A stretch of DNA of 64,000 nt from NCBI GenBank assembly GCA_045601425.1, contig JAZRZP010000034.1, positions 1 through 64,000 of the forward strand. The letters are read 5' to 3'. Positions 17,972 through 25,788 of the stretch are shown in pieces. Both the position numbers and the translations under genes were made by a program. The DNA is from UBA1219 sp045601425. Its GTDB lineage: Bacteria; Bacteroidota; Bacteroidia; Bacteroidales; P3. Under the pieces are notes generated by a model, which had not been told where the DNA came from, did not search any database, and saw nothing but the letters and a program-made list of their open reading frames with translations. Numbering within the stretch: position 1 is the first letter of the stretch; the number at the start of each line of letters is the position of its first letter.

Positions 17972-18001
17972 TTTGCCATACTGAAAAAATGTGTATCTTT
18001 G
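17972..18001 (+). promoter_or_regulatory. Outer-left promoter of the inverted repeat (facing right)
   Basis: TTTG at 17972-17975 and TATCTTTG at 17994-18001 are 18 bases apart, matching the Bacteroidota pattern. Transcription would run through the left arm, the 79-base spacer and the right arm, producing a hairpin RNA of roughly 250-300 nt ending near the bidirectional terminator at 18303-18348. Confidence 0.55.
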
Positions 18002-18272
18002 CATTGTCTTCAGCAGTTTTATGCATTCCGTATCTTGCTGAAGTACGGTAATTTGCAAAGAAAAAGTCAAGAAAAAACGTACGTTTTTCATGACTTTTTT
18101 TTTGTTTTTGCATTTTTTTGTATATCAATTATTTATATTTTACCAAATTTTCGTTTTCGGGGTCAAAAAAAACGTACGTTTTTTCTTGACTTTTTCTTTG
18201 CAAATTACCGTACTTCAGCAAGATACGGAATGCATAAAACTGCTGAAGACAATGCAAAGATACACATTTTTT
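17984..18272. repeat. 105-bp perfect inverted repeat with 79-bp spacer
   Basis: The left arm (17984-18088) and right arm (18168-18272) are exact reverse complements over 105 bases. Similarity continues imperfectly outward into the -33 boxes (ATTTTGC then 7-8 bases then the A run). Each arm contains a -7 element (TATCTTTG), an internal stem pair (CTTCAGCA/TGCTGAAG) and an ACGTACGT palindrome at its inner end. No protein gene is present between 17727 and 18366. The unit looks like a promoter-plus-leader that has been duplicated in inverted orientation. An assembly artefact is the main alternative. Confidence 0.95.
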
Positions 18273-18285
18273 TGAAAACCGCAAA
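18255..18285 (-). promoter_or_regulatory. Promoter in right arm of the inverted repeat, directed at the PASTA operon
   Basis: On the minus strand TTTG (18285-18282) is followed after 19 bases by TATCTTTG (18262-18255). It is the only complete match upstream of the nine-gene run. If used, the message would start with a leader of about 520 nt containing the whole palindrome. Confidence 0.55.
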
Positions 18286-18302
18286 ATTTTTCAGAAAAAA
18301 GT

Positions 18303-18348
18303 GTAAAAAAAAACTCCTGCAGATTGCCATTCTGCGGGAGTTTTTTCT
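18303..18348. terminator. Bidirectional terminator between the adhesin-like gene and the palindrome
   Basis: A stem of 11 bp with one G-U pair (ACTCCTGCAGA with TCTGCGGGAGT) is flanked by A and T runs on both sides. It ends the T9SS gene at 18367 on the minus strand and could stop plus-strand transcripts coming out of the inverted repeat. Confidence 0.85.
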
Positions 18349-18366
18349 GTAATTGGAAATTTTCCG

Positions 18367-20115
18367 TTATTTCTTTATCAGGCGTTTCATGGAAATTCCT
18401 TTTTCGGTTGCCGTGCGGACTGTGTAAACTCCGTCGTGCAGTTTCCTGATGTCAATTTCTTTGGCATTGCCTTGCTGACGGAGCACGGTTCTTCCGGTGA
18501 GGTCGATTATCTCTACCGAAACGATACCGCTCTCTGATGTCAGGAAAATCCTTTCCGAAGCGGGGTTGGGGAAGATGCTTACACCACCGTCGTCGGCAAG
18601 CTGCAGTGCTACAGGATTGTCCTGAGACGTGGCATTGCCCAGAATCTTTATGTTGTCTATCAGAAGCAGGTTCTGGTCTGTAGAGTTGAGTACAAAGGCA
18701 ATGTGTACGTCTTGTCCGCTGTAGGCAGAAAGGTCGGCGGTGCGGCGTGTCCATTCCGAGTTTTCCTCCGTCGTGGAGAAGATGGTCGTGAACGAAGCGG
18801 TGTCAAGGTCGCCTGTCGATATTTTTACCGCATAGCTTTCTGGAAATTCCTCTTCGTACGAAGTTGCGTCCCACATGATACCGTTGCCTGAAGTGAGTGT
18901 TATTGTCGGGAGAATGAGCCAGCGGTTGGCGCTTGTTTCGCTGTATGTATCGGTGAACCAGCTTTGTGCGACGGCAGAGTTCGTACCGCCGTCAAGACCT
19001 GCATTCATTTCACCTGCAGCAATTTCTTCGCTGAAATCGTGAACATTCCACGGTTCGTTGTTCGGGAATATGTCTGTATTGTGAGCGACTGCACCGTCGT
19101 AGGAAGCAACGCTGAATCCTCTCGGCAACGTGTTCGTTCCTTCGAAATTCCATGACAGAGATGCTGGCGGTACGCAAACTGCCTGAGTATGTAATGTGTC
19201 GTTGCTTGGATTGGCATCACCTTGCACATTTGTATAGAAGCGTATGTCGTAGCTGCCGGTTTGAGACATGTCGATGCCGGTGAATGTGGCGACGGAGCTC
19301 TGCAAGGAAGTTAGGCTTGCAATGGTGTCAGTGTAAATGGTCCCGTTCACGTCGCAATATACCGGAATGTCGTACTGTGGCAGTGAACCGAGGTTTTCAA
19401 CAGTGGCCGAAAGTGTTTCGCTGTTGGATGTAGTAATGTACGAAGGTGTGTTTGCTCCTATAATGGCTATGTCCACCTGATCGGGTTCGTAAATCTCAAC
19501 GTACGACAGGCTTATGCCGAACATGTCCACGGAATCGTGGTGACGGAAGGCTATGCGTATGGTGTCGCCGGCAAACTGCGCGAGTGAAAGGCGTATAGTA
19601 GTGTAGCTGTCGCTCCGTATGGTGTCGTCCAACAGATTTATTGTGAATGAATCGGTGGCAGAATTTCCCGAAGGAGATGCCAATACCGAAAAATGTTCGT
19701 AAGGCCAGTCCCCGTCGAGTGCAGCGATGTCAAACGACAGAACGGCACCGGAACCAACAGGCATGGCAACCTGCGGTGTAATGAGGTAGTTGTCCGGATT
19801 CAGAGGACTCGCACCGTCGTTGTCGTATGAGTACGAAACCATCGTGTTGGTGAATACGTTGTCGTATTCCCAGCCGAAGCCGTCGCCGTCTTTGTCTGCC
19901 GTAATCCAGTCGCCCGGAAGTCCGTTGGAGAAATCCTCGCTGAAAATGGCGGTCGTTTTGGAGAATACTGCCTTCTTGGCATGTTTCCCGACGGTGATTT
20001 CGCGGTTGTTTTTCAATGTCATGGTCTTGCCGTGACTGCGGCGATTCTGTGCCGAAACAGGAGTCAGACCTATCGCAATTATTGCGGTTATACAAAGTAA
20101 TACGTCTTTTTTCAT
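18367..20115 (-). CDS. Adhesin-like secreted protein with two choice-of-anchor domains and T9SS sorting domain
   Basis: The start chosen is ATG at 20113-20115 (MKKDVLLCITAIIAIGLTPVSAQ), giving 582 residues with a signal peptide; upstream in-frame sequence crosses the promoter and is not coding. Two domains resemble the cleaved-adhesin / choice-of-anchor J family: FSEDFSNGLPGDWITADKDG early on and a second beginning WNFEGTNTLPRGFSVASYDG. Both end in DMFGISLSYVEIYE / LLLIDNIKIL type strands. A CARDB-like stretch lies between them. The C-terminus is a T9SS type A domain (SIFPNPASERIFL, LHDGVYTVRT, KRLIKK). Relatives are gingipain-associated adhesins. The ligand is unknown. Confidence 0.87.
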   Translation of the reverse strand: MKKDVLLCITAIIAIGLTPVSAQNRRSHGKTMTLKNNREITVGKHAKKAVFSKTTAIFSEDFSNGLPGDWITADKDGDGFGWEYDNVFTNTMVSYSYDNDGASPLNPDNYLITPQVAMPVGSGAVLSFDIAALDGDWPYEHFSVLASPSGNSATDSFTINLLDDTIRSDSYTTIRLSLAQFAGDTIRIAFRHHDSVDMFGISLSYVEIYEPDQVDIAIIGANTPSYITTSNSETLSATVENLGSLPQYDIPVYCDVNGTIYTDTIASLTSLQSSVATFTGIDMSQTGSYDIRFYTNVQGDANPSNDTLHTQAVCVPPASLSWNFEGTNTLPRGFSVASYDGAVAHNTDIFPNNEPWNVHDFSEEIAAGEMNAGLDGGTNSAVAQSWFTDTYSETSANRWLILPTITLTSGNGIMWDATSYEEEFPESYAVKISTGDLDTASFTTIFSTTEENSEWTRRTADLSAYSGQDVHIAFVLNSTDQNLLLIDNIKILGNATSQDNPVALQLADDGGVSIFPNPASERIFLTSESGIVSVEIIDLTGRTVLRQQGNAKEIDIRKLHDGVYTVRTATEKGISMKRLIKK

Positions 20116-20166
20116 AACGTGTAAATTAAAAAAAATAAAGCCTTTGTTCCTTGCGGAAACCGGGTG

Positions 20167-20198
20167 CAAAGATACAAAGTTTTTTTTAATTGAGCAAA
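20167..20198 (-). promoter_or_regulatory. Promoter of the adhesin-like T9SS gene
   Basis: On the minus strand TTTG (20198-20195) and TATCTTTG (20174-20167) are separated by 20 bases, about 50 bases before the chosen ATG. The position supports the start at 20115. The rest of 20199-20386 is A/T-rich with no gene seen. Confidence 0.8.
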
Positions 20199-20386
20199 AG
20201 TAAATGAGTTTTTTGTTCATCGTTCCGCAGTGGAAAACACCGTATTTGCAGTCTGATTTTTGGAAAAAAGAATGGAAAGACATGAAATATGCCGGCTTTT
20301 TGAGGCATGACTGTCTTGAAAAACTTTTTAAAAGTATTCTGTAAATCAGTGTGTTGTAAAAAAATAGACTTTTTTTGCAAAAAAAT

Positions 20387-20418
20387 TTTGGCAGGAACGA
20401 AAAAAAGTAGTACTTTTG
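20387..20418 (+). promoter_or_regulatory. Promoter of tRNA-Pro
   Basis: TTTG at 20387-20390 and TACTTTTG at 20411-20418 with an exact 20-base spacer. The mature tRNA starts 26 bases further on. Confidence 0.8.
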
Positions 20419-20443
20419 CAATCCGTTAAACACAGCAAAAGTT

Positions 20444-20517
20444 CGGGGTGTGGCGCAGTTGGCTAGCGCACTTGCATGGGGTGCAAGGGGTCGAAAGTTC
20501 GAGTCTTTTCACCCCGA
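20444..20517 (+). tRNA. tRNA-Pro (anticodon GGG)
   Basis: A full cloverleaf is visible. The acceptor stem is CGGGGTG with CACCCCG, the D-arm contains GGCGCAGTTGGCTAGCGC, and the anticodon stem is CTTGC/GCAAG around ATGGGGT with anticodon GGG. The T-arm is GAAAG/CTTTT around TTCGAGT. The discriminator is A and CCA is not encoded; a T run follows at once. It is preceded by a matching promoter. Confidence 0.95.
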
Positions 20518-20538
20518 CTTTTTTTATATATTTCATAT

Positions 20539-21612
20539 ATGCAAACAGATTACAGTGTCATTGGCCTGATGTCGGGGACGTCGCTCGACGGTTTGGATGT
20601 GGCTTTCTGCCATTTCACTGAAAATTCCGGCAGCTGGTCTTATGAAATACTGTGTGCCTGCACTTTTCCATATTCAGAAGAATGGAAATCGCGACTGCAG
20701 AATCTGGACAACGCCTCTGCTTTCGAATATGCCTTGACCAATGTCGAATTGGGTCATCTTTTCGGGAAAAAAGTCAATGAATTCATGACGGATCACGCCA
20801 TCTGCCGCAGTGATGTGGATTTCATATCTTCGCACGGGCATACGGTGTTCCACCGTCCTGAACTGGGACTTACTACGCAGATTGCCGATATAAACGCCAT
20901 AGCGGCCGCGACGGCCTTGCCGGTTGTCGGTGATTTCCGCACTCTTGACGTGGCTCTCGGTGGACAGGGAGCACCGCTGGTACCTGTAGGCGACAGACTG
21001 CTTTTTGCCGAATACCGGTCGTGTCTCAACCTTGGCGGCATAGCCAATATTTCATTTACTGAAAACGGTCGGCGTGTAGCTTTCGACATATCGCCCTGCA
21101 ACATGATACTCAATCATCTGGCCGAAAAACTCGGTAAAAAGTACGATGAAGACGGCCGTATAGCACAATCGGGTTCGGTAAACAATGGACTTCTCGCACG
21201 GCTCGACGCGTTGCAGTATTATGAACAGGATCCTCCCAAATCACTGGGAAAGGAGTGGTTTCTACAGTATTTCCTGCCACTGGTGGAGGAATCGGAAATA
21301 TCCGTCGCCGATGCTCTGGCAACTTCGGTCGAACATATCGCACGCCAGATTGCCGGCGTGCTTAACGGCAACGGCTTGGAAACTCTTGTAGTGACGGGTG
21401 GGGGAGCCTTCAATAGGTTTCTGGTTGAACGTCTGCGGAATTGCACGGGTTGCAGGATAACGGTGCCCGACAGCATGATAATAAACTACAAGGAGGCGAT
21501 GATATTTGCATTTTTGGGCGTATTGCGGATGCGTGGCGAAAGCAACTGCCTGAGTTCGGTTACGGGAGCGAGAACCTCAAATTGCGGCGGAATTTGTTCG
21601 GGAATGTTTTAA
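20539..21612 (+). CDS. anmK: Anhydro-N-acetylmuramic acid kinase
   Basis: AnmK opens and phosphorylates anhydroMurNAc released during peptidoglycan turnover, giving MurNAc-6-phosphate for recycling. The start is ATG at 20539 (MQTDYSVIGLMSGTSLDGLD), 357 residues; upstream in-frame sequence runs into the tRNA. Motifs of the family are GLMSGTSLDGLD at residues 8-19, SHGHTVFH, QIADINAIA, GDFRTLDVALGGQGAPLVP, NLGGIANIS and VTGGGAFN. It starts 22 bases after the tRNA, so it may share the tRNA promoter. It converges on recG with a 4-base gap. Confidence 0.95.
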   Translation: MQTDYSVIGLMSGTSLDGLDVAFCHFTENSGSWSYEILCACTFPYSEEWKSRLQNLDNASAFEYALTNVELGHLFGKKVNEFMTDHAICRSDVDFISSHGHTVFHRPELGLTTQIADINAIAAATALPVVGDFRTLDVALGGQGAPLVPVGDRLLFAEYRSCLNLGGIANISFTENGRRVAFDISPCNMILNHLAEKLGKKYDEDGRIAQSGSVNNGLLARLDALQYYEQDPPKSLGKEWFLQYFLPLVEESEISVADALATSVEHIARQIAGVLNGNGLETLVVTGGGAFNRFLVERLRNCTGCRITVPDSMIINYKEAMIFAFLGVLRMRGESNCLSSVTGARTSNCGGICSGMF

Positions 21613-21616
21613 CCCT

Positions 21617-23716
21617 TTACGAAATCCGACCCCAATTCACCGTTCCTTTGTTCTTTTCATTTATGTGCATTCTCAGACAGGCATTGCTGTCTGACTGCAG
21701 TTTAGGGTCATTGTCAAGAATTTCAACAGCGGTGTCGCGGGCTGCGCGTACGATGGCTTCGTCAAGCACGATGTTTGCCAGTTTCAGGTCCATGACTCCA
21801 CTTTGCTGCAGACCCTGCAAGTCTCCGGGACCGCGGAGTTTGAGGTCGGCTTCGGCAATTTTGAATCCGTCGGTCGATTCCACCATGGTCTTTATTCTTG
21901 CCCGTCCTTCGGAGGTGAGCTTTGTAGAGGTTATGAGAATGCAGTACGACTGCTCTGCACCACGACCCACGCGTCCGCGAAGCTGGTGCAGCTGCGACAG
22001 CCCGAAACGTTCGGCATTTTCTATCACCATTACCGATGCGTTGGGAACATCGACACCTACTTCGATGACGGTGGTGGAAACCATTATGTGCGTCTGGCCT
22101 TTCTTGAACCGTTCCATCTCGAAATCCTTGTCGGCAGGTTTCATCTGTCCGTGAACCATGCTGGTCTGGTACTGCGGAAGTGGAAAACATTCGGTTATGG
22201 TATCGTATCCGTCCATCAGATTCTTGAGGTCAAGTTTTTCCGATTCGTTGATGAGCGGGTACACGACGTATATCTGGTGTCCGTTGGCAATTTCCTGCTT
22301 CATGAAATTGAAAACCTTTCCGTGGTCGGAGTCGTATTGGTGTATTGTTCTGATGGGTTTCCTGCCCGGTGGCAGTTCGTCGATGACGGAGCAGTCGAGA
22401 TCGCCGTACACGGTCATTGCCAGTGTACGTGGAATCGGTGTGGCTGTCATGACCAGAATGTGCGGAGGAATGTGGTTTTTTGTCCACATCTTGGCACGTT
22501 GTTCCACACCGAAACGGTGCTGTTCGTCGATGACGACGAGTCCGAGGTTTTCGAACTGGACATCGCTCTCAATCAGGGCATGGGTGCCGATGAGTATGTT
22601 TATTTCCCCGTTTCTAAGGCGTTCTTTGAGCTTCTTTTTTCCGGATGGTTTCGTGGAACCTGTGAGCAGCTCCACTTTCAGGTCGAGGTTTTCGAGGAAT
22701 TTTGATATTCCTGTAAAGTGTTGTGTTGCAAGTATTTCCGTTGGTGCCATGAGGCATGCCTGAAATCCATTGCCGCATGCAATGAGCATGCACAGCAATG
22801 CCACGAGCGTTTTGCCGCTGCCTACGTCTCCTTGCAGGAGCCGGTTCATCTGGTAGCCGGTTTTCATGTCGGTAAAAATTTCATGTACCACGCGTTTCTG
22901 GGCACCGGTGAGTTCAAAAGGCAGTGTCTTGTAGAATTCGCCGATATAGCTGCCTGCTGTTGGAAATATAAGACCAGCGTTTTTCTGCCTGCGTTCCGAC
23001 TTTGCATAAAGATACTCTACCTGCATCAGGAATAGCTCCTCGAATTTCAGCCTGCGGACTGCTTGGTCTTTCAGCATGTCGTTTTGTGGGAAGTGTATGT
23101 TGAAAATGGCTTGCTCGCGCGGCATGAGGCCGTATTTCTGCAGAACTGACTGAGGAAGGTTTTCTGGAATCTTTCCCTTTGCATCGCCGAGCAGTACGGA
23201 AATCAGCTTCGAGATGCCTTTGGTGTTTAATCCGCGGTTTTTGAGCTTTTCGGAAGAAGAGTATATCGGTATGAACGACTGTGCCACGGAGGTGTGCTCT
23301 GCCTTTACCGGTTCCATGTCGGGATGGGCTATGTTCAGCCATCCGTTGAATGCGGTAGGCCGTCCCAGTACAAGATACTCGGTGTCGGATTTCAGTGATT
23401 CCATCACCCATTTTATGCCCTGAAACCATACAAGTTCAATGCTGCCCGTCTGGTCGCGGAGAATGGCTGTGAGACGCATTTTGCGACCTTCTCCCACGGT
23501 GCGTATGCCGGTGATGAATCCTTTTGTTACAATGTAGTTGCTGGTTTCCTGTATCTGGTTTATGTGCAGGAAGTGGGTGCGGTCTATGTAGCGGAATGGA
23601 AAGTAGTTGAGCAGATCGCCGAACGTGAAAATCCCGAGTTCGCGCCGCAGAAGTTCGGCACGTGCGGGACCTACGGTTTTCAGGTATTCTATCGGTGTGT
23701 TTACAAAAAGATTCAT
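21617..23716 (-). CDS. recG: ATP-dependent DNA helicase RecG
   Basis: The 699-residue helicase reverses stalled replication forks and branch-migrates Holliday junctions. The N-terminal wedge (OB fold) region is followed by the helicase core: Walker A GDVGSGKT at about residue 292, DEQH box (VVIDEQHRFGVEQR) at about 391, TATPIPRTLAMT, and HGQMKPADKDFEM. The C-terminal motif QLHQLRGRVGRG is typical of RecG. A TAATTTTG element on the minus strand at 23740-23733 lies 17 bases upstream of the start, so the leader would be very short. Confidence 0.96.
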   Translation of the reverse strand: MNLFVNTPIEYLKTVGPARAELLRRELGIFTFGDLLNYFPFRYIDRTHFLHINQIQETSNYIVTKGFITGIRTVGEGRKMRLTAILRDQTGSIELVWFQGIKWVMESLKSDTEYLVLGRPTAFNGWLNIAHPDMEPVKAEHTSVAQSFIPIYSSSEKLKNRGLNTKGISKLISVLLGDAKGKIPENLPQSVLQKYGLMPREQAIFNIHFPQNDMLKDQAVRRLKFEELFLMQVEYLYAKSERRQKNAGLIFPTAGSYIGEFYKTLPFELTGAQKRVVHEIFTDMKTGYQMNRLLQGDVGSGKTLVALLCMLIACGNGFQACLMAPTEILATQHFTGISKFLENLDLKVELLTGSTKPSGKKKLKERLRNGEINILIGTHALIESDVQFENLGLVVIDEQHRFGVEQRAKMWTKNHIPPHILVMTATPIPRTLAMTVYGDLDCSVIDELPPGRKPIRTIHQYDSDHGKVFNFMKQEIANGHQIYVVYPLINESEKLDLKNLMDGYDTITECFPLPQYQTSMVHGQMKPADKDFEMERFKKGQTHIMVSTTVIEVGVDVPNASVMVIENAERFGLSQLHQLRGRVGRGAEQSYCILITSTKLTSEGRARIKTMVESTDGFKIAEADLKLRGPGDLQGLQQSGVMDLKLANIVLDEAIVRAARDTAVEILDNDPKLQSDSNACLRMHINEKNKGTVNWGRIS

Positions 23717-23813
23717 CTGCTCGTTTTTTTTGCAAAATTACACGTTTTTTGAGAAAGAAACACCGGCCGTGGAAAATTATTTTTGACAGTACATTGTTTA
23801 TTTTAAGAAAAAA

Positions 23814-23835
23814 AGCGTTGAATATGTTCAACGCT
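23814..23835 (-). terminator. Terminator of the M28 peptidase gene
   Basis: A perfect 8-bp stem (GCGTTGAA/TTCAACGC) with a 4-6 base loop is flanked by A and T runs. It begins 6 bases past the peptidase stop. Confidence 0.85.
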
Positions 23836-23840
23836 TTTTC

Positions 23841-25190
23841 TTATTCCAGCCCGATGCTGTGCAGAAGTAGTCTGAACATATCGTCGTAATGCTTTATCTG
23901 ACAGCGTTCGCAGGTGTCGAACGGGTCGTGGTAGCCGCCGAACTCGCCGCCCATCGAGAGTATGAATATGGCAGGGCAGAGTTCTGAAAAATAATAGTGG
24001 TCGCTGTTGGGCGAGTTTTTGCGGAGAACAACTTCTTTTACGAGATTTTCTTTTTCGTTGACAACCTTGAAGCGTTCGCATACGTCGCGTGTCTTTTCGT
24101 CCATGGCGTTGAAAATCATTAGTCCGTCGTCACCTCCGCAGAACATGTCGATGTTTACGAGGAGTTTTACCTTCGAGATGTCGAGCATGGGATTTTTCAC
24201 GAAGTGCTGTGATCCGAAGAGACCGGATTCTTCGGCACTGAAAAATACGAAAGCCACCGAGTATTTTGGCGGATGCTGCCTGAAATACCGTACAAGGTCA
24301 AGGACTGCAGCGGTGCCGCTGGCATTGTCGTGAGCCCCCGGGTACAATATTTTGCCCATGGTTCCTATGTGGTCGTAGTGGGCAGTGAAGACATAGAGAC
24401 TGTCGGGATTCTCGGTTCCTTTTATGTAGCCTGCCACGTTGCGGGCGGTGTGTTCGAAGAAACGGTTGTTGAACGTTATGTCCAAGAACGTGCCGAGGCT
24501 GTTCTTACGGCTTGGGAAGGTGGTGTTGTCGAAGGTATTCTTCATCAGGGAGTCCTTTATGTAAATCACCGAGTAGTCGCGGGCGAAAGTGTTCCCGCTT
24601 ACCGACATTGTCGGGAATTTGTCGCACCCCAATATGTAACCGCGGCACCCCAGAACGTTTTCATTGTGTATGCGGTTGATGTTTTTGAGTGTGGTCTTGT
24701 CGTATTTGTTTGCATCTAATGCTCCTTCGATATATACGAAACTCGATTTCAGAATATTTTTTTTTGCATGGCAGAATGCTTTCATCTGGTGTTCGTTGTT
24801 GAGCATGGCGGGATGTATTTCAATGACCTTCAGCCTTCTCGATTTTACCGATTTTGAGTAGGTTGCGAACTGGTAGTCGACATTCTGTTTCAGTTCATTG
24901 TTGCCGAGTCTGACACTGATGCCGCCTTCCATGGCAAAGCCGTTGAATTTGTAGTGTTGCGAATATTTCCCGTCAAACGGCAGTGCTCCGAGTTCCTGCA
25001 ATTTCTTTTCAAGGTAGTCGGCGGCTATGCTGTCTCCACCGAAAGCCAGTCCACGGCCATGGAAAGCGGGAGACGAAAGGTCTTGTATGGTCTGGCGTAC
25101 GAAGACCGTGTCCTGCGACTTTGCAGTCGTAACAAGCAGCAGTACTGCAAAAAAAAGAATAGTTCTTTTCATGGTAAAAATTTTTTTCAT
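23841..25190 (-). CDS. Exported M28 family zinc aminopeptidase
   Basis: The 449-residue protein has a signal peptide (MKRTILFFAVLLLVTTAKS, then Q). A second ATG six codons upstream (MKKIFT) is the annotated limit and cannot be excluded. The M28 fold is shown by the zinc ligands and catalytic residues: His in TAHYDHIG (about residue 272), Asp in GAHDNASGTA, Glu-Glu in SAEESGLFGS, Asp in NIDMF and His in GGYHDPFDT. It probably removes N-terminal amino acids from peptides in the periplasm or outside. No neighbour on the same strand is close enough to form an operon. Confidence 0.9.
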   Translation of the reverse strand: MKKIFTMKRTILFFAVLLLVTTAKSQDTVFVRQTIQDLSSPAFHGRGLAFGGDSIAADYLEKKLQELGALPFDGKYSQHYKFNGFAMEGGISVRLGNNELKQNVDYQFATYSKSVKSRRLKVIEIHPAMLNNEHQMKAFCHAKKNILKSSFVYIEGALDANKYDKTTLKNINRIHNENVLGCRGYILGCDKFPTMSVSGNTFARDYSVIYIKDSLMKNTFDNTTFPSRKNSLGTFLDITFNNRFFEHTARNVAGYIKGTENPDSLYVFTAHYDHIGTMGKILYPGAHDNASGTAAVLDLVRYFRQHPPKYSVAFVFFSAEESGLFGSQHFVKNPMLDISKVKLLVNIDMFCGGDDGLMIFNAMDEKTRDVCERFKVVNEKENLVKEVVLRKNSPNSDHYYFSELCPAIFILSMGGEFGGYHDPFDTCERCQIKHYDDMFRLLLHSIGLE

Positions 25191-25192
25191 GT

Positions 25193-25226
25193 AAAAAAAT
25201 AAGGGAAAGTATGTCGCAACTTTCCC
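25193..25226 (-). terminator. Terminator of gcvH
   Basis: A perfect 8-bp stem (GGGAAAGT/ACTTTCCC) is followed on the minus strand by TTATTTTTTT. It lies about 27 bases after the gcvH stop. Confidence 0.85.
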
Positions 25227-25252
25227 CTGATATTTTTCCGAAGATTGGGTGA

Positions 25253-25633
25253 TTAAGCACCGATTTTTGCTGTGTAAGCAGCAGCATCCATGAGGCCTTC
25301 AGCCTGTGCCGGATCGGTCATCTTAACTTTGATTAACCAGCCTTCTCCGTAAGGATCGTTGTTTACTATAGCTGCATCGGCTTCCAATGCTGCGTTTACT
25401 TCAACTACTTCACCTGCAACCGGCAATTTGAGGTCAGCTACGGTCTTAACGGCTTCAATGCTGCCGAAAACTTCGTCCTGATCCAAAGTTTCACCTTCGG
25501 TTGTGATGTCAACGAATACTATGTCGCCCAATTCGTGCTGTGCGTAATCTGTGATTCCTACGTATGCGAATTCGCCTTCAATACGCAACCATTCGTCGTC
25601 TGCTGAATACTTTAAATTTGTGGGTATTTTCAT
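25253..25633 (-). CDS. gcvH: Glycine cleavage system H protein
   Basis: This 126-residue lipoyl carrier shuttles the aminomethyl intermediate between the P, T and L proteins of the glycine cleavage system. The lipoylated lysine is in SIEAVKTVADL at about residue 64. Length is normal. It has its own promoter and terminator and no gcvP, gcvT or lpd next to it, so it is expressed alone. Confidence 0.97.
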   Translation of the reverse strand: MKIPTNLKYSADDEWLRIEGEFAYVGITDYAQHELGDIVFVDITTEGETLDQDEVFGSIEAVKTVADLKLPVAGEVVEVNAALEADAAIVNNDPYGEGWLIKVKMTDPAQAEGLMDAAAYTAKIGA

Positions 25634-25734
25634 TTTTTGAGTTTTTTATTTTATTTATTGTTTTGTTTTAATTTTTTCATTTACAATTGTTTGCAATCGA
25701 AAAACCATGTCCGTGCAACCATTGTACAAGCCTT

Positions 25735-25765
25735 CAAAGTTACGTTTTTTATTGCAATTGGCAAA
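25735..25765 (-). promoter_or_regulatory. Promoter of gcvH
   Basis: On the minus strand TTTG (25765-25762) and TAACTTTG (25742-25735) are 19 bases apart, about 100 bases before the gcvH ATG. Confidence 0.75.
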
Positions 25766-25788
25766 GTTTTGAACGATATTTTTTTTGT

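Noticed and set aside
17860..18352. Open frames within the long palindrome
   Set aside because: They arise because both strands carry the same A/T-rich repeat; composition is Phe/Lys/Leu only.
20116..20433. N-terminal extension of the adhesin-like T9SS protein
   Set aside because: It would be translated through the promoter at 20167-20198 and would hide the signal peptide that starts at 20115.
20476..20538. Upstream start of anmK inside the tRNA gene
   Set aside because: The cloverleaf is complete to 20517 and the family N-terminus starts at 20539.
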